A stretch of DNA of 64,000 bases. It comes from Nocardia sp. alder85J. Its GTDB lineage: Bacteria > Actinomycetota > Actinomycetes > Mycobacteriales > Mycobacteriaceae. Location: contig NZ_JAIUCZ020000003.1 in assembly GCF_020176955.2 (NCBI RefSeq), positions 186,001-250,000 on the forward strand, read 5' to 3'. The notes beneath the pieces were generated by a model that saw only the letters and a list, made by a program, of their open reading frames with translations, searched no databases and was not told the origin of the DNA. A program made the translations under genes and the position numbers. This document shows positions 1-9,353 of the stretch, piece by piece (positions within the stretch are counted from its first letter, which is position 1; each line of letters starts with the position of its first letter).

Positions 1-866
1 TCGGACAACAGTTTTCGTTTGTCGGTCGCGTCGGCCATACCGAAGACCACGTCGTCCTCGGTGAGCAGTGGCCGCACGACCCGCTCGAAGTAGGCCTTCT
101 CCGGCGGCTCGGAACACTTGCCGGCGAGGACGAGTGGCATGCCGACCTCGTGTGCGGCCTGTAGCGCCAGGTGCGGCGCCTTGCACTCGTTGTAACGACC
201 CAGGAACAGAGCGTAGTCGTTCTTCCGCGGCTGGAAGGGCCAATCGTCGACACGGAGCGCATTGTGCACGCGGCCGACCCAGTTCAGATCGGGCGCGATG
301 GCCTGCTGCCGGTCGCTGATCGCGACCATGGCCACGTCGTCGCGGAGTTCGCTGTAATAGGTGTAGCAGTCGCCGTCGACCGGCCCGTGCACGGTGACCA
401 CCGTGGGCAGGCCGAGGTCGCGATAGAACAACGCATTCAGCGGTCCGGCGAAGGTGTGGTCGTGCACGATATCGATCCGGTCACACGCGGCGATCTCTTC
501 CAGCGCGCGGCGGATCTTGAGGGCGTGCAACACCTCCGGGAACGGATCGCCGAGCCGCTCGGCCTGGATGTGATCCCAGACCGAGACGAAACGCGTGGCC
601 TTGGTGCCGGGTTCGCCGGCGCCGAGCAAGGTCACCCGATGGCCTCGGTCGACCAGGGCGTCGACCAGATCGGCCACGACGGCCTCGACGCCGCCGTAGG
701 CCTTGGGCGGGACATCGAAATACGGTGGCACCACCATCGCGATGTGCAGTGCTGCCCGGGGGTCGGTGACGAGCTCACCGACAGTGGGCTTTTCGAACGG
801 GGAGAGCGGCGGCGAACTCGCCGCGGACTGCTGGTTGAATCTTGAAGCAGAGAACTGGGGGCTCAT
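1..866 (-). CDS. GT4-family glycosyltransferase (3' end outside window)
   Basis: This leftward gene runs off the left edge, leaving 288 codons. The N-terminal half reads as a GT4/GT-B fold: a nucleotide-fold start (MVVPPYFDVPPKAYGGVEA, near residue 38), an HDHTFAGP segment, and the opening of the second Rossmann domain (LGRYNECKAPHLALQAA, then PLVLAGKCS). The E-x7-E region expected in the C-terminal domain lies outside the window. The ATG at 866 is chosen because AGGAGG sits just upstream. A GT4 enzyme would move a sugar from a nucleotide-sugar donor to a glycan, lipid or small metabolite in the cytoplasm; the acceptor cannot be told. Upstream lies a sigma-A-like promoter overlapped by a CIRCE element, suggesting HrcA heat-shock control. 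Confidence 0.85.
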   Translation of the reverse strand, partial: MSPQFSASRFNQQSAASSPPLSPFEKPTVGELVTDPRAALHIAMVVPPYFDVPPKAYGGVEAVVADLVDALVDRGHRVTLLGAGEPGTKATRFVSVWDHIQAERLGDPFPEVLHALKIRRALEEIAACDRIDIVHDHTFAGPLNALFYRDLGLPTVVTVHGPVDGDCYTYYSELRDDVAMVAISDRQQAIAPDLNWVGRVHNALRVDDWPFQPRKNDYALFLGRYNECKAPHLALQAAHEVGMPLVLAGKCSEPPEKAYFERVVRPLLTEDDVVFGMADATDKRKLLS

Positions 867-894
867 GATCCTCCTCACTGAGGAAACACAACCG

Positions 895-921
895 TAAGCA
901 CTCTGGTGCAACGAGTGCTAA
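895..921. promoter_or_regulatory. CIRCE element (HrcA operator)
   Basis: Two 9-bp arms, TAAGCACTC (895-903) and GAGTGCTAA (913-921), are separated by exactly 9 nt. The CIRCE consensus is TTAGCACTC-N9-GAGTGCTAA, so 17 of 18 arm positions match. The element lies 28 bp upstream of the glycosyltransferase ATG and abuts its predicted -10, the usual position for an HrcA operator in groE/dnaK promoters. No chaperone gene is in the window. Confidence 0.8.
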
Positions 922-949
922 TTATGCCTGCTCCCGAAGCTGTTGTGAA
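921..949 (-). promoter_or_regulatory. Sigma-A-like promoter of the glycosyltransferase gene
   Basis: On the minus strand the sequence reads TTCACA (944-949), a 17-nt spacer, then CATAAT (921-926). Each hexamer differs from the sigma-70-type consensus by one base. The -10 touches the CIRCE element and lies about 55 nt upstream of the ATG at 866. The assignment rests on sequence match and spacing only. Confidence 0.55.
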
Positions 950-1055
950 GATCAAAAATTCTCGCTTTTTAATTTAGAATAGCCACACCCGATTTCGGGC
1001 ATCCACACCGGCACCGCGTTTCGTGCCACATCCGCACGTCGCCGGGGCGGTTCGT

Positions 1056-1820
1056 TCAGCCCGCCGCCGCCTTGCGATATCCCCGCACCGCGAGCCCGCC
1101 GAACACCAGCGTGAGCCCGGCCGTCCAGGCCAGCACCTGCAACACCGGAACCAGCAGCGGCCCACCGAGGGTGCAGTGCCGCATGGCCTCGATCGCACAA
1201 CTCATCGGCTGCGCCCGCACGATCGGCTGCAACCAGCCGGGATAATTGGTGACCGGCACGAATCCCGAGTTGAAGAACATCCCCAGCAGGATCAGCACCG
1301 AGAACAACTGCACGATCTGCGCGCCGCCCTTGCCCACCGCGACCGACACGACCAGCGCCACGAATCCCGGCATCAGCAGCACCGGCACCAGCAGCACGCC
1401 CAGCACACTCCACCAACCGTGGTGGAAACGTAATCCCAGTGCGACACCGAGGATCACGATGACCGCCGTCGCCACCAGGGTGCGCGCGCATTCGGCCAGC
1501 AGCCGCCCGGTCAGGCCGGCGCCGCGATGGATCGGCAGCACCCAGAACCGCCGCAGCAGACCGCTCTCGGCCTCCGCGTGCAGCGAGATGCCCGTGCCCA
1601 TCGCCCCGTACAGGGCGCTGGTCACCGCGATCATCGGGACGAACCCGTACACGGCGCCGGTCCCCGAGGCGGCGGTCAACGCGCGATCGAGCACCAATTG
1701 ATACATGAGCAGCAACAACACCGGGAAGATCAGCGTGGCGGTCAGCACGTCCTGCTGCCGGGGCCAGCGCCGCACCAGGCGACCGGCCTCCACGAGGCTC
1801 TGCGACAGCAGCGTTCTCAC
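1056..1820 (-). CDS. ABC-2 type exporter permease (DrrC-like)
   Basis: A 254-aa integral membrane protein of the ABC-2/DrrB-DrrC family with about six hydrophobic segments (for example LIFPVLLLLMYQLVL and FSVLILLGMFFNSGFVPV). The central RFWVLPIHRGAGLTGRLLAE loop is characteristic of this permease family. The GTG start at 1820 overlaps the stop of the upstream permease (GTGA), implying translational coupling. It forms the second membrane half of an exporter with the permease at 1817-2602 and the ATPase at 2599-3564. Because the operon sits behind an iron box next to siderophore genes, siderophore export is a reasonable but unproven role. Confidence 0.85.
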   Translation of the reverse strand: MRTLLSQSLVEAGRLVRRWPRQQDVLTATLIFPVLLLLMYQLVLDRALTAASGTGAVYGFVPMIAVTSALYGAMGTGISLHAEAESGLLRRFWVLPIHRGAGLTGRLLAECARTLVATAVIVILGVALGLRFHHGWWSVLGVLLVPVLLMPGFVALVVSVAVGKGGAQIVQLFSVLILLGMFFNSGFVPVTNYPGWLQPIVRAQPMSCAIEAMRHCTLGGPLLVPVLQVLAWTAGLTLVFGGLAVRGYRKAAAG

Positions 1821-2602
1821 TTGCGCCGCCCTTCCACCAGCACCACCGCGGCGCCGAACACGACGGCCAGCCCGGCGATCCACGCGACCGTGATCGGCAA
1901 CTCCGCGGCGAATCGCCCGTCCGCCAGCGCCCGCAGGGCCGCCGCCGCCTGGGACACCGGCTGATTCCGCACGAACGGCTGGATCCAGCCCGGAAAGCCT
2001 TCCGCCGGAACCAGACCCGTGGACAGCATGACCAGCAGCAACTGCGGGATGAGCAGCACCGAGGCGCCGGTGCCCGGATCGCCGGTGATCGCCCCGAGCA
2101 GGTCGGCGCCGATCACCAGGGCCAGCCCGAAAGCCAGTGCCAGCAGTACGAACACGATCGCCGCGCCCGTGCCGTGGAATCGGAAGCCGAAGATCGTGCC
2201 GATCACCAGCGCACCGGCGACGGCGACCACGCCCCGCAGCACATTGGCCGACATCCGGGCCGCCGTCGGCAGCCAGGATCCGACCGGCAGCGAGCGCAAC
2301 CGGGTGCCCATCCCGCCGGCCGTGTCACGCGCGGCGCGGTCGCCCGCCGACATCGCGGTGAAGAACATGCCCTGCACCACGATCACCGGCGCCAGGTACT
2401 GCACGTATCCGCCGCCCCCGGCTTCCATCGAATGTCGCAGCGGCACATAGAAACACACGAAGAAGATCATCGGCGCGAGGAAACCGAAGGGCAGATCGCC
2501 GTCGCGCAGCGCGGCGCGCACGGTGCGGCCGCTCAGCGCCGCCCACTGCTGCCACGGCGAGACCCGCCATTCCGCTTCGGAATTCACGGTGGCGGTGCTC
2601 AC
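1817..2602 (-). CDS. ABC-2 type exporter permease (DrrB-like)
   Basis: This 261-aa membrane protein has the same architecture as its downstream neighbour: a cytoplasmic N-terminus, a first membrane span near FLAPMIFFVCFYVPL, a LRSLPVGSWLPTAARM loop, and further spans ending in LAVVFGAAVVLVE. The FVRNQPVSQAAAALRAL segment near the end is typical of DrrB/DrrC permeases. The GTG start at 2602 overlaps the ATPase stop by 4 nt and its own stop overlaps the next start, so the three genes are coupled. It is paralogous to the permease at 55093-55905, which has the matching FVRNQPISQFSFALRDM segment. Confidence 0.85.
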   Translation of the reverse strand: MSTATVNSEAEWRVSPWQQWAALSGRTVRAALRDGDLPFGFLAPMIFFVCFYVPLRHSMEAGGGGYVQYLAPVIVVQGMFFTAMSAGDRAARDTAGGMGTRLRSLPVGSWLPTAARMSANVLRGVVAVAGALVIGTIFGFRFHGTGAAIVFVLLALAFGLALVIGADLLGAITGDPGTGASVLLIPQLLLVMLSTGLVPAEGFPGWIQPFVRNQPVSQAAAALRALADGRFAAELPITVAWIAGLAVVFGAAVVLVEGRRK

Positions 2603-3564
2603 GAGGCCACCCCGACCGGCTTGCGGGTGAGTTCGATGAAGACCTCGTCCAGCGAGGGCCGCCGCAGCGCGATATCGATGAGATCGATATCCGCCTCGGT
2701 GATGCGGCGCAGCACCTCGGTCAGCGTAGCCGGGCCGCCGGGCGCCGGCAGCGACACCCGGTCGGCGGAATCGGCCACCGTGGCCTCGCCCAGGCCCGCC
2801 AGCGCCGCGACCACCGCGGGCACATCGTTCGCGGACACCGGCACCACCTCGCAATAGCTGCTGCCGGAGCGGGCCTTCAGCTCGTCGGCGGTGCCCTCGG
2901 CGATCACCGTGCCGTGGTCGACGACGATGATGTTGTCGCTGAGCGCGTCCGCCTCCTCCAGGTACTGGGTGGTGAGCAGGATCGTCACCCCCTGGTCGCG
3001 CAGCTCGCGGACCAGCGACCACACGCCCTGCCGGCTCACCGGATCCAGGCCGGTGGTCGGCTCGTCCAGGAAGACCACCTCGGGCAGTCGCACCAGCCCG
3101 CAGGCGATATCGATGCGCCGGCGCATACCGCCGGAGTACTGGCCCACCCGCCGGTCGGCCGCGTCGGTCAACTCGAATCGCGCCAGCAGTTCGTCGGCGC
3201 GCCGCTTGGCCTCCTGGGCCCGCAACCCCAGCAGCCGGCCGAACAGCACCAGATTCTCGCGGCCGGTGAGTACCTCGTCGAGGGCGGCGTACTGGCCGGT
3301 CAACATGATCGAGGAGCGCACCCGCGCCGCATCGCGGACCACGTCGTAACCGGCCACCCGGGCCTGCCCGGCATCGGGCCGGATCAGCGTGGACAGCACC
3401 GACACGGTGGTGGTCTTCCCCGCGCCGTTGGGCCCCAGCACCCCGAGGACGCTGCCCGCGGGCACCTGGAAACTGATGCCGCGCAGGGCTTTCACCTCCC
3501 CGAAGCTCTTCTCGACCGAATCGACCACGATGGCGGCCTCCGCGGCCACGCCTGCTCCCGACAC
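2599..3564 (-). CDS. ABC exporter ATPase (DrrA-like)
   Basis: A 321-aa nucleotide-binding protein with Walker A GPNGAGKTT, a Q-loop region (MLTGQYAAL), signature YSGGMRRRIDIA, Walker B VVFLDEPTTGLD and an H-loop region (TTQYLEEAD), followed by the DrrA-type C-terminal extension that ends RRPSLDEVFIELT. The GTG at 3564 is preferred because GGAG lies about 8 nt upstream; a longer upstream reading frame has no good signal. It would power the two permeases encoded downstream. An IdeR-like box lies at 3620-3638 between this gene and the divergent binding-protein gene, so expression is expected to rise when iron is scarce. Confidence 0.9.
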   Translation of the reverse strand: MSGAGVAAEAAIVVDSVEKSFGEVKALRGISFQVPAGSVLGVLGPNGAGKTTTVSVLSTLIRPDAGQARVAGYDVVRDAARVRSSIMLTGQYAALDEVLTGRENLVLFGRLLGLRAQEAKRRADELLARFELTDAADRRVGQYSGGMRRRIDIACGLVRLPEVVFLDEPTTGLDPVSRQGVWSLVRELRDQGVTILLTTQYLEEADALSDNIIVVDHGTVIAEGTADELKARSGSSYCEVVPVSANDVPAVVAALAGLGEATVADSADRVSLPAPGGPATLTEVLRRITEADIDLIDIALRRPSLDEVFIELTRKPVGVAS

Positions 3565-3619
3565 CCGGCTTCTCCATCCCGCGCCCGCCCCCTGCGGCCC
3601 GAGCGCTTCTCCGACAATC

Positions 3620-3638
3620 GATGGTAAGGCTAACCTAA
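3620..3638. promoter_or_regulatory. IdeR/DmdR-like iron box (exporter / binding protein)
   Basis: GATGGTAAGGCTAACCTAA matches the 19-bp IdeR consensus TTAGGTTAGGCTAACCTAA at 15 of 19 positions. It lies between the leftward ABC exporter operon and the rightward siderophore-binding lipoprotein gene and could control both. Confidence 0.75.
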
Positions 3639-3703
3639 ACAACAGTCGGTGCGCCAGGATGTTCTCTGCTGCGCGCACCGACCCGGCACAGCGAGGAAAG
3701 TGA

Positions 3704-4690
3704 GTGCAACCCATGAGATCTGCCCGATTGTCCCGAACCTGGGCCCGCGCGGCCGCCGGAATACTCGCCGGTCTGGTCGTCGTAGGCCTGGCCGGCTGCG
3801 GTACGAGCAGCGACGGGACCGATTCCGGCGCCGGTGCGGTGACCATCCCGCACGCCTTCGGGCAGACGTCCGTCCCGCAGGTCCCGAAGCGCATCGTGGC
3901 CATCGGCAATCAGTGGCTGGACGCGGCCCTGGCCCTGGGGGTCACGCCGGTCGGCTACCTCGACAACGTGGCCATGGTCAGCAAGAGCCGGACCGCCTGG
4001 GATCCCGACACGCTGGGCCGGGCCACGCAGCTGAGCAACAACGATCTGGCCGAATCGGTGGCGGCGCTGGACCCGGATCTGATCCTCGCCGACGGCTACT
4101 ACGCCGACGAGAAGATGTACACCACGTTCAGCAAGATCGCGCCGACACTGCCCGCCCTGAGCAAGTCCATGGTGACCCCGTGGCAGGACCAGACCACCGC
4201 GCTGGGCAAGGTGCTGCACAAGGATGCCGATGCCGCCGCGATCGTCGCGAAGGTGACCGGCCGCATCGACGCACTCGCGCAGCAGTATCCGGGGCTGCAC
4301 GGCAAGACCTTCGCCAGCACCTGGCTGGCCGGGCCGAGTCAGCTGATGGTGCTCATCGATCCGAAGGACGGCTCCACCTCGCTGTTCACCGCACTCGGCC
4401 TGCACATCCCGGAGCAACTGGCGGCGCTGCCGAGCAACGGCGGCCGCACCCAGCTGTCCCCGGAGCGGGTCGACGAACTCCAGGTGGATCTGCTGCTCGC
4501 CGCCACCTCCCCCGGCCTGGCCGACACCTACCGGCACTTCCCCGGCTACGACAACCTGCCCGCTGTCCGCAAACACGCTGTGGCGGAACTGGATACGCAG
4601 GACATCGCCGGGCTGAACCAGCCCACCGCGCTGTCGCTGCCCTATCTGCTGGACAAGATCGAGCCCGCGCTCGCGGCCGCGGCGTCCTAG
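3704..4690 (+). CDS. Iron-siderophore substrate-binding lipoprotein (FecB/FhuD type)
   Basis: A 328-aa extracytoplasmic binding protein. The N-terminus has arginines, a hydrophobic stretch and a lipobox VGLAGC with the lipidated cysteine at residue 32. The mature part starts with the family pattern VTIPHAFGQTSVPQVPKRIVAIGNQ and continues with VAALDPDLILADGY and DTYRHFPGYDNLPAVRKHA, the two-lobed type III binding fold used for iron-siderophores. The GTG at 3704 is chosen because GAGGAA lies 5 nt upstream; the ATG at 3713 is 14 nt from it. It shares an iron box with the divergent exporter. No FecCD-type permease is encoded nearby, so it may work with a permease encoded elsewhere or hand siderophore to IrtAB. 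Confidence 0.88.
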   Translation: MQPMRSARLSRTWARAAAGILAGLVVVGLAGCGTSSDGTDSGAGAVTIPHAFGQTSVPQVPKRIVAIGNQWLDAALALGVTPVGYLDNVAMVSKSRTAWDPDTLGRATQLSNNDLAESVAALDPDLILADGYYADEKMYTTFSKIAPTLPALSKSMVTPWQDQTTALGKVLHKDADAAAIVAKVTGRIDALAQQYPGLHGKTFASTWLAGPSQLMVLIDPKDGSTSLFTALGLHIPEQLAALPSNGGRTQLSPERVDELQVDLLLAATSPGLADTYRHFPGYDNLPAVRKHAVAELDTQDIAGLNQPTALSLPYLLDKIEPALAAAAS

Positions 4691-4711
4691 CGATACCGCC
4701 GCGGATCGTCT

Positions 4712-4741
4712 GGGCCGCCCGACACCTCGGCGGGGCGGCCC
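4712..4741. terminator. Bidirectional terminator-like hairpin
   Basis: GGGCCGCCC (4712-4720) and GGGCGGCCC (4733-4741) form a perfect 9-bp GC stem with a 12-nt loop. It lies between the ends of two convergent genes, the binding protein (stop 4690) and the NRPS (stop 4791). There is no T-run, which is common for actinobacterial terminators. Confidence 0.6.
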
Positions 4742-4790
4742 GGTCGGCGGGCATTCCGACAGTGCGGCAGCAGGGCCCGGCGCACACGGG

Positions 4791-7700
4791 TCAGCGCAGC
4801 GCGGCGGTGAGGGCGGCCACGCTGCGTTCCCACAGTTCCAGCAGATGACCGGAATCCGCTTCGGTGAACAGAGTTTCGCTCCAGCGCCAGATCGCGATCA
4901 GTTCGGGGCCACCGGCGCCGGGGCGGACCGCGGTGATCAGATCCAGTGCATGGCGCAACGGGAGATCCGGTTCGGGCATCAGCGGAAGCTGTTCGTGCAG
5001 CACCGGATCCGGGACCGGTCGCCACGGTGCGGTTACGGCCGCGCCACCCGCCAGATCCAGGCGGCCCAGGTGGTCGAACAGGACCTGGGGGTCCGGGGCC
5101 GGGGCCGGGGCCGGGGCGCTGTAACGGAGCGACCCGTAGTCCAGGCCCTTGTTCGGCACCGCGGCGGCCTCGGCGGCCACGGTGCGCAGCAGTGCGACGG
5201 CTGCGGCCGGATCTCGTTCGGCGCGAAGAAGATCCGCTTCGGCACCGGCTGCCACCAGCAGTGGGTGGACAGTGGTGAACCAGCCCAGGGTGCGGGTGGT
5301 GTCGGTGGCCAGCACGGTGTCCTCGCGACCGTGGCCTTCCAGGGCGACCAGCAGGCCCGCTGCCGCGCGGCCCTGTTCGGCGCGCCACTGGGTCACCGTG
5401 AGCACCAGGGCCGACAGCAGGAATGCGGCCAGATCGGGTTTGCCCGCGCCGCCGGTGCCGTCGAGGATGGCCCGGGTGCGTTCGGGTGAGGCGATCGACT
5501 GCATGGTCCGGTAGGAGGACCAGGTGTCGATGCGGGGGTCGGGTGCCCGGCGGCCCACCGGTGGATCCGGCTGTTCCAGCTGGGCGCTCCAGAAGGCCCG
5601 CTGGGCTTGCACTTCCGGCGCGGCGGCACGTTCCGACAGTAGGTGCGCCCACTGCCGGTAGCCGGTGAACTCGGCGGGCAGCGCGATCGGGGTGTCACCG
5701 GAGCCCAGGCGGGACCAGGCGTCGGCGAGGTCCGCGAAGACGATCTCCCAGGACACCGGATCGATCGCGAGGTGGTGGACCGCGAGCAGCAGCAGGTCGC
5801 CGTCGCGACGGCGGAATCGCACCGCCCGCAGCAACACTCCCGTGGCGGGGTCGATCCGCTCGATCGCGGCGTGGGCCGCGTTCGCCAGCGCCGACGTGGG
5901 ATCGCCGTCGACCATGATCTCGGTGAGCAGGTCGGCGGCGCGGACGGTCCCGGGTTCACGGGTGATCACCTCGTCGCCGATGAGCCTGGTGCGCAACATG
6001 TCGTGACCGTCGAGCAGCGCTTGCAGCACCGTTTCCAGGCCGCCGCGGTCCAGTCCGTCCGGCAGTGTGAGCACCGTCGTCAGGGCCAGGCGGCGGAAGC
6101 CGCCGTACTCGAACATCCAGGACATGATCGGAGTTCGTGGCACGGCGCCGTATTCCACGGCGCCGGTCGCGGTGACGGTGGCGGTGCGGTCGTCGACGGC
6201 CGCGGCGAGATCGCGAATCGAGGCCGCGGACAACACCATTGCGGGGCTGATCGGGAGACCGGCCTGCCGGGCCTTGTTGACCAGGGCGATGGCGACGATG
6301 CTGTCCATGCCCAGGGCGAAGAAATCCTCGTCGAGGGCCAGGCTACGGCCGTCGAACAATTCGGCCAGCACCTGCACCAGCTGTTGTTCCGTCTCGGTGT
6401 GCGCGGTCGCCGATTCGCCTGTCGCCGTGCTCCTTCCGGCGAGCAGTTGCTCGGCGCGGCGGCCGAGTTCCCGGGCGTCGAGTTTGCCGTTCACCGTCAC
6501 CGGCAGTTGCGGAATCACCGAGATGCGGGCCGGGATCATATATCCCGGCAACCGGTCGGTGAGCGCGGAGCGCAACCGGACCGGGTCGAGGTGCTGTCCG
6601 GCCACGGGCACCGCGAATCCGACCAGGGTGGCGCTACCCGCGCGCCGCACCACGGCCACGGCCGCCGTGCCGACGCCGGGCAGGCGGCGCAGCGCCGTCT
6701 CGATCTCGCCGATCTCGATGCGGTAGCCACGCACCTTGACCTGGTCGTCGGCGCGGCCGAGATAGGCCAGGGCACCGTCGTGGCGGTGCCGCACCAGATC
6801 ACCGGTCCGATACATGCGGTGACCCGGCCGGAACGGATCGGCGACGAAGCGTTCGGCGGTGCCGGCCGGGCGGGTGATGTAGCCGCGAGCCACCTGCGCG
6901 CCGGACAGATACAGCTCGCCGACCACGCCGTGCGGGACCGGGCGCAGCCGGGAATCCAGGACGTAACCGGACATGGTGGCCGTCGGCGCGCCGATGGCCG
7001 GGGCCGCGGTCTCGGCGACCGCGGCGACGACCGCTTCCACCGTCGTCTCGGTGGGGCCGTAGCAGTTGTGGACGGCGGTATCCGGCAGCGCTCGCAGCCG
7101 GTTCCAGAGGGCGGCCTCGATCGCCTCGCCGCCGAGGGCCAGCACGGCGGGTGCGCGATCCAGCAGCCCGGCCGCGACCAGCTGCGCGAACATCGAAGGA
7201 GTGGTGTCGATCATGTCGATGCCGTGGTCGGTCATGCCCCGCACCAGCCGCTGGGCGTCGCGCATCTCGTCGGCGTCGAAGAGGTGGATCTCCTGGCCCG
7301 CCAGCAGGCCGACCATCGGCTGCCAGGAGGCGTCGAAGCTCAGCGACCAGGCGTGCGCGATCCGCAGCGGGCGGCGCAACCGGGCCGTCGCCGGGGCGTA
7401 GACCCGATCCCGATGGTCGGCGAAATATCCGGCCAGCGCCCGGTTGGTACCGACCACGCCCTTGGGTTCACCGGTGGATCCGGAGGTGAAGATCACGTAG
7501 GCCGCGTGTCCGGCCCGGCGTGCCACCATCGGAGGTATCGCATCGCGATCCGCAATGCGTTGTGCGACAGCGGGATCGTCGAGCACCAGCACCGGGCCGT
7601 CCCATTCGGACAGCAGCGGCGCGCCTTCGGCGACAGCCATCGCCAGTACCGGATCCGACTGCCGCAGAATCGATTCGATCCGCGTCGCGGGCAGCGAGAG

Positions 7701-9353
7701 GTCCACGGGGACATAGGCGGCCCCCGCGCCGAGCACACCCAGCAGCCCCACGATCGAGCGCACCGAACGCGGCAGCGCCAGGGCCACGACATGTTCCGGG
7801 CCGACACCCCGCTCACCGAGTTCGGCGGCCAGCCGGGCCGCGGCCTCGTGCAGCGCACGATAGGTGAGGCGTTCGCCGGCGCCGGTGCTCAGCGCGACCG
7901 CCTCGGGTGTGGTGCGCGCCTGCCGCTCGAACAGCTCCCACACCGTCGATGCGTCGCGGCCGGATTCGGTGGTGACCGAACCGGATTGCTCACCGATGGC
8001 GGCCCGCGCGCGGCGCCCGGCGGCGGCGGACAGTTCGGCGCGTTCGGCGGAGGTGAGGACGTCCAGGGCGTCCGGGCCCGCGTCGCCGATGTCGGGAAGC
8101 TGCCGCAGGATCGAGAGGAGTCGTTCGCCGAGTTCGTCGGAGGGTAGTTCCGGGAGTGCGCCGGGGAGCGCCTCCACGACGATCACCAGTTCCTTGCCGA
8201 ACATGTGCGACACCACGGTCAGCGGGTAGTGCGCGAGGCTTTCCAGTTCGACCGGGCGGAAGGTGACGCCGGTCGAGCTGGTCACCGGGTTGATCGCGTC
8301 GCCGATCGGCATGTTCTCGAAGACGAAGAGGGTGTCGAAGAGGGCGGCGTGACCGGTGGCACGCTGGACGGACGACAAACTGACGTAACCGATATCGCGC
8401 ATGGCGGCGGACTCGCGCTGCAAGCGGCGGCACTGTTCCACCACGCTGGTGTCGTCGATCCGGCACACCACCGGCACCGTGTTGATGAACAGCCCGATCA
8501 TCCGCTCGACGCCCGAAAGTTGTTCCGGGCGACCGGAGATGGTCGTGCCGTAGACGACGTCGGAGCGGTCGGAGAGCCGGCCGAGCAGGACCGTCCAGGC
8601 GTACTGCACGGCGGTGTTCAGGGTCAGGCCGTGCTCGCGGGACCACTGTTGCAGCCGCTGCGTCCGCTCGTCGGACAGCACGCCGAACGACTTCTGCGGC
8701 ACCGCCGTTCCGGTTCGGACGACGCCCTCGGCGAGCATCAGCGGGGTCTCGATCCCGGCGAGGTAGCGGGTCCAGGCGGCGGAGGCGGCGGCGGCATCCT
8801 GTGCGGCGATCCAGCCGATGAAATCACGGTACAGGCGCACCGGCGGCAGCGTGTCCGTCGAACCCCCGGCCTCGTACACGGCGAACAGTTCGCCGATGAA
8901 GACCGAGGTGGACCAGCCGTCCATCAGGATGTGATGGGCGGTGAGGATCAAGCGGCGGCGGGCGGGCTCCGCACCGGGCACGGTCAGCAGCACGATGCGC
9001 AGGGCCGGGCCGCGGCGCAGATCGAAGGGGCGGTGCCGTTCGGCGGTCGCGACGGCCGCGAATTCCGTTGGCTGCGCGTCTTGTTCGGACCAGGGCAGTT
9101 CGGCGTGCGAGGGCACGATCTGCACCGGGCGGGGCAGATCGCGGTCCCGGAACGACACCCGCAGATTGGGGTGCCGCCGCAGCAGGGCCTCGCTGCTGCG
9201 GCGCAGCAACTCCACATCCAGCGGGCCGTCGATGTCGACGACGAACTGCATCGTGTAGAGGTCGATGCCGTCACCGGTCAGGGACGACAGCGAGTACAGG
9301 CCCTCCTGTAAGGGGCTGAGCGCCAGCACATCCTCGATGCGGGGCTTGGTCAC
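4791..9353 (-). CDS. mbtF: NRPS, C-A-PCP-E (MbtF-like, terminal hydroxylysine module)
   Basis: A 1520-aa NRPS. The condensation domain spans about 1-440, with the catalytic motif HHILMDGW at 140-147. The adenylation domain spans about 510-920 ([11 protein letters not shown] near 620, YGPTETT). A carrier domain follows, with its serine in ALGMDSI near 1014, then an epimerization/condensation-like domain (about 1060-1500, [10 protein letters not shown] near 1193, YGSLRYS). This order and length match MbtF, which adds the last N6-hydroxylysine of mycobactin. My manual reading of the A-domain pocket (D-A-Q-D-A-G-C-V-E) resembles codes for long polar side chains but is not decisive. The GTG at 9353 overlaps the stop of the upstream NRPS (GTGA). 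A longer 5' extension lies inside that gene and is rejected. Confidence 0.88.
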   Translation of the reverse strand: MTKPRIEDVLALSPLQEGLYSLSSLTGDGIDLYTMQFVVDIDGPLDVELLRRSSEALLRRHPNLRVSFRDRDLPRPVQIVPSHAELPWSEQDAQPTEFAAVATAERHRPFDLRRGPALRIVLLTVPGAEPARRRLILTAHHILMDGWSTSVFIGELFAVYEAGGSTDTLPPVRLYRDFIGWIAAQDAAAASAAWTRYLAGIETPLMLAEGVVRTGTAVPQKSFGVLSDERTQRLQQWSREHGLTLNTAVQYAWTVLLGRLSDRSDVVYGTTISGRPEQLSGVERMIGLFINTVPVVCRIDDTSVVEQCRRLQRESAAMRDIGYVSLSSVQRATGHAALFDTLFVFENMPIGDAINPVTSSTGVTFRPVELESLAHYPLTVVSHMFGKELVIVVEALPGALPELPSDELGERLLSILRQLPDIGDAGPDALDVLTSAERAELSAAAGRRARAAIGEQSGSVTTESGRDASTVWELFERQARTTPEAVALSTGAGERLTYRALHEAAARLAAELGERGVGPEHVVALALPRSVRSIVGLLGVLGAGAAYVPVDLSLPATRIESILRQSDPVLAMAVAEGAPLLSEWDGPVLVLDDPAVAQRIADRDAIPPMVARRAGHAAYVIFTSGSTGEPKGVVGTNRALAGYFADHRDRVYAPATARLRRPLRIAHAWSLSFDASWQPMVGLLAGQEIHLFDADEMRDAQRLVRGMTDHGIDMIDTTPSMFAQLVAAGLLDRAPAVLALGGEAIEAALWNRLRALPDTAVHNCYGPTETTVEAVVAAVAETAAPAIGAPTATMSGYVLDSRLRPVPHGVVGELYLSGAQVARGYITRPAGTAERFVADPFRPGHRMYRTGDLVRHRHDGALAYLGRADDQVKVRGYRIEIGEIETALRRLPGVGTAAVAVVRRAGSATLVGFAVPVAGQHLDPVRLRSALTDRLPGYMIPARISVIPQLPVTVNGKLDARELGRRAEQLLAGRSTATGESATAHTETEQQLVQVLAELFDGRSLALDEDFFALGMDSIVAIALVNKARQAGLPISPAMVLSAASIRDLAAAVDDRTATVTATGAVEYGAVPRTPIMSWMFEYGGFRRLALTTVLTLPDGLDRGGLETVLQALLDGHDMLRTRLIGDEVITREPGTVRAADLLTEIMVDGDPTSALANAAHAAIERIDPATGVLLRAVRFRRRDGDLLLLAVHHLAIDPVSWEIVFADLADAWSRLGSGDTPIALPAEFTGYRQWAHLLSERAAAPEVQAQRAFWSAQLEQPDPPVGRRAPDPRIDTWSSYRTMQSIASPERTRAILDGTGGAGKPDLAAFLLSALVLTVTQWRAEQGRAAAGLLVALEGHGREDTVLATDTTRTLGWFTTVHPLLVAAGAEADLLRAERDPAAAVALLRTVAAEAAAVPNKGLDYGSLRYSAPAPAPAPDPQVLFDHLGRLDLAGGAAVTAPWRPVPDPVLHEQLPLMPEPDLPLRHALDLITAVRPGAGGPELIAIWRWSETLFTEADSGHLLELWERSVAALTAALR

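Noticed and set aside
5643-8147. 834-codon open frame on the plus strand
   Set aside because: It is antisense to the C-A-PCP-E NRPS, has no recognisable domain and has the Arg/Gly/His-rich composition of an antisense frame in GC-rich DNA.
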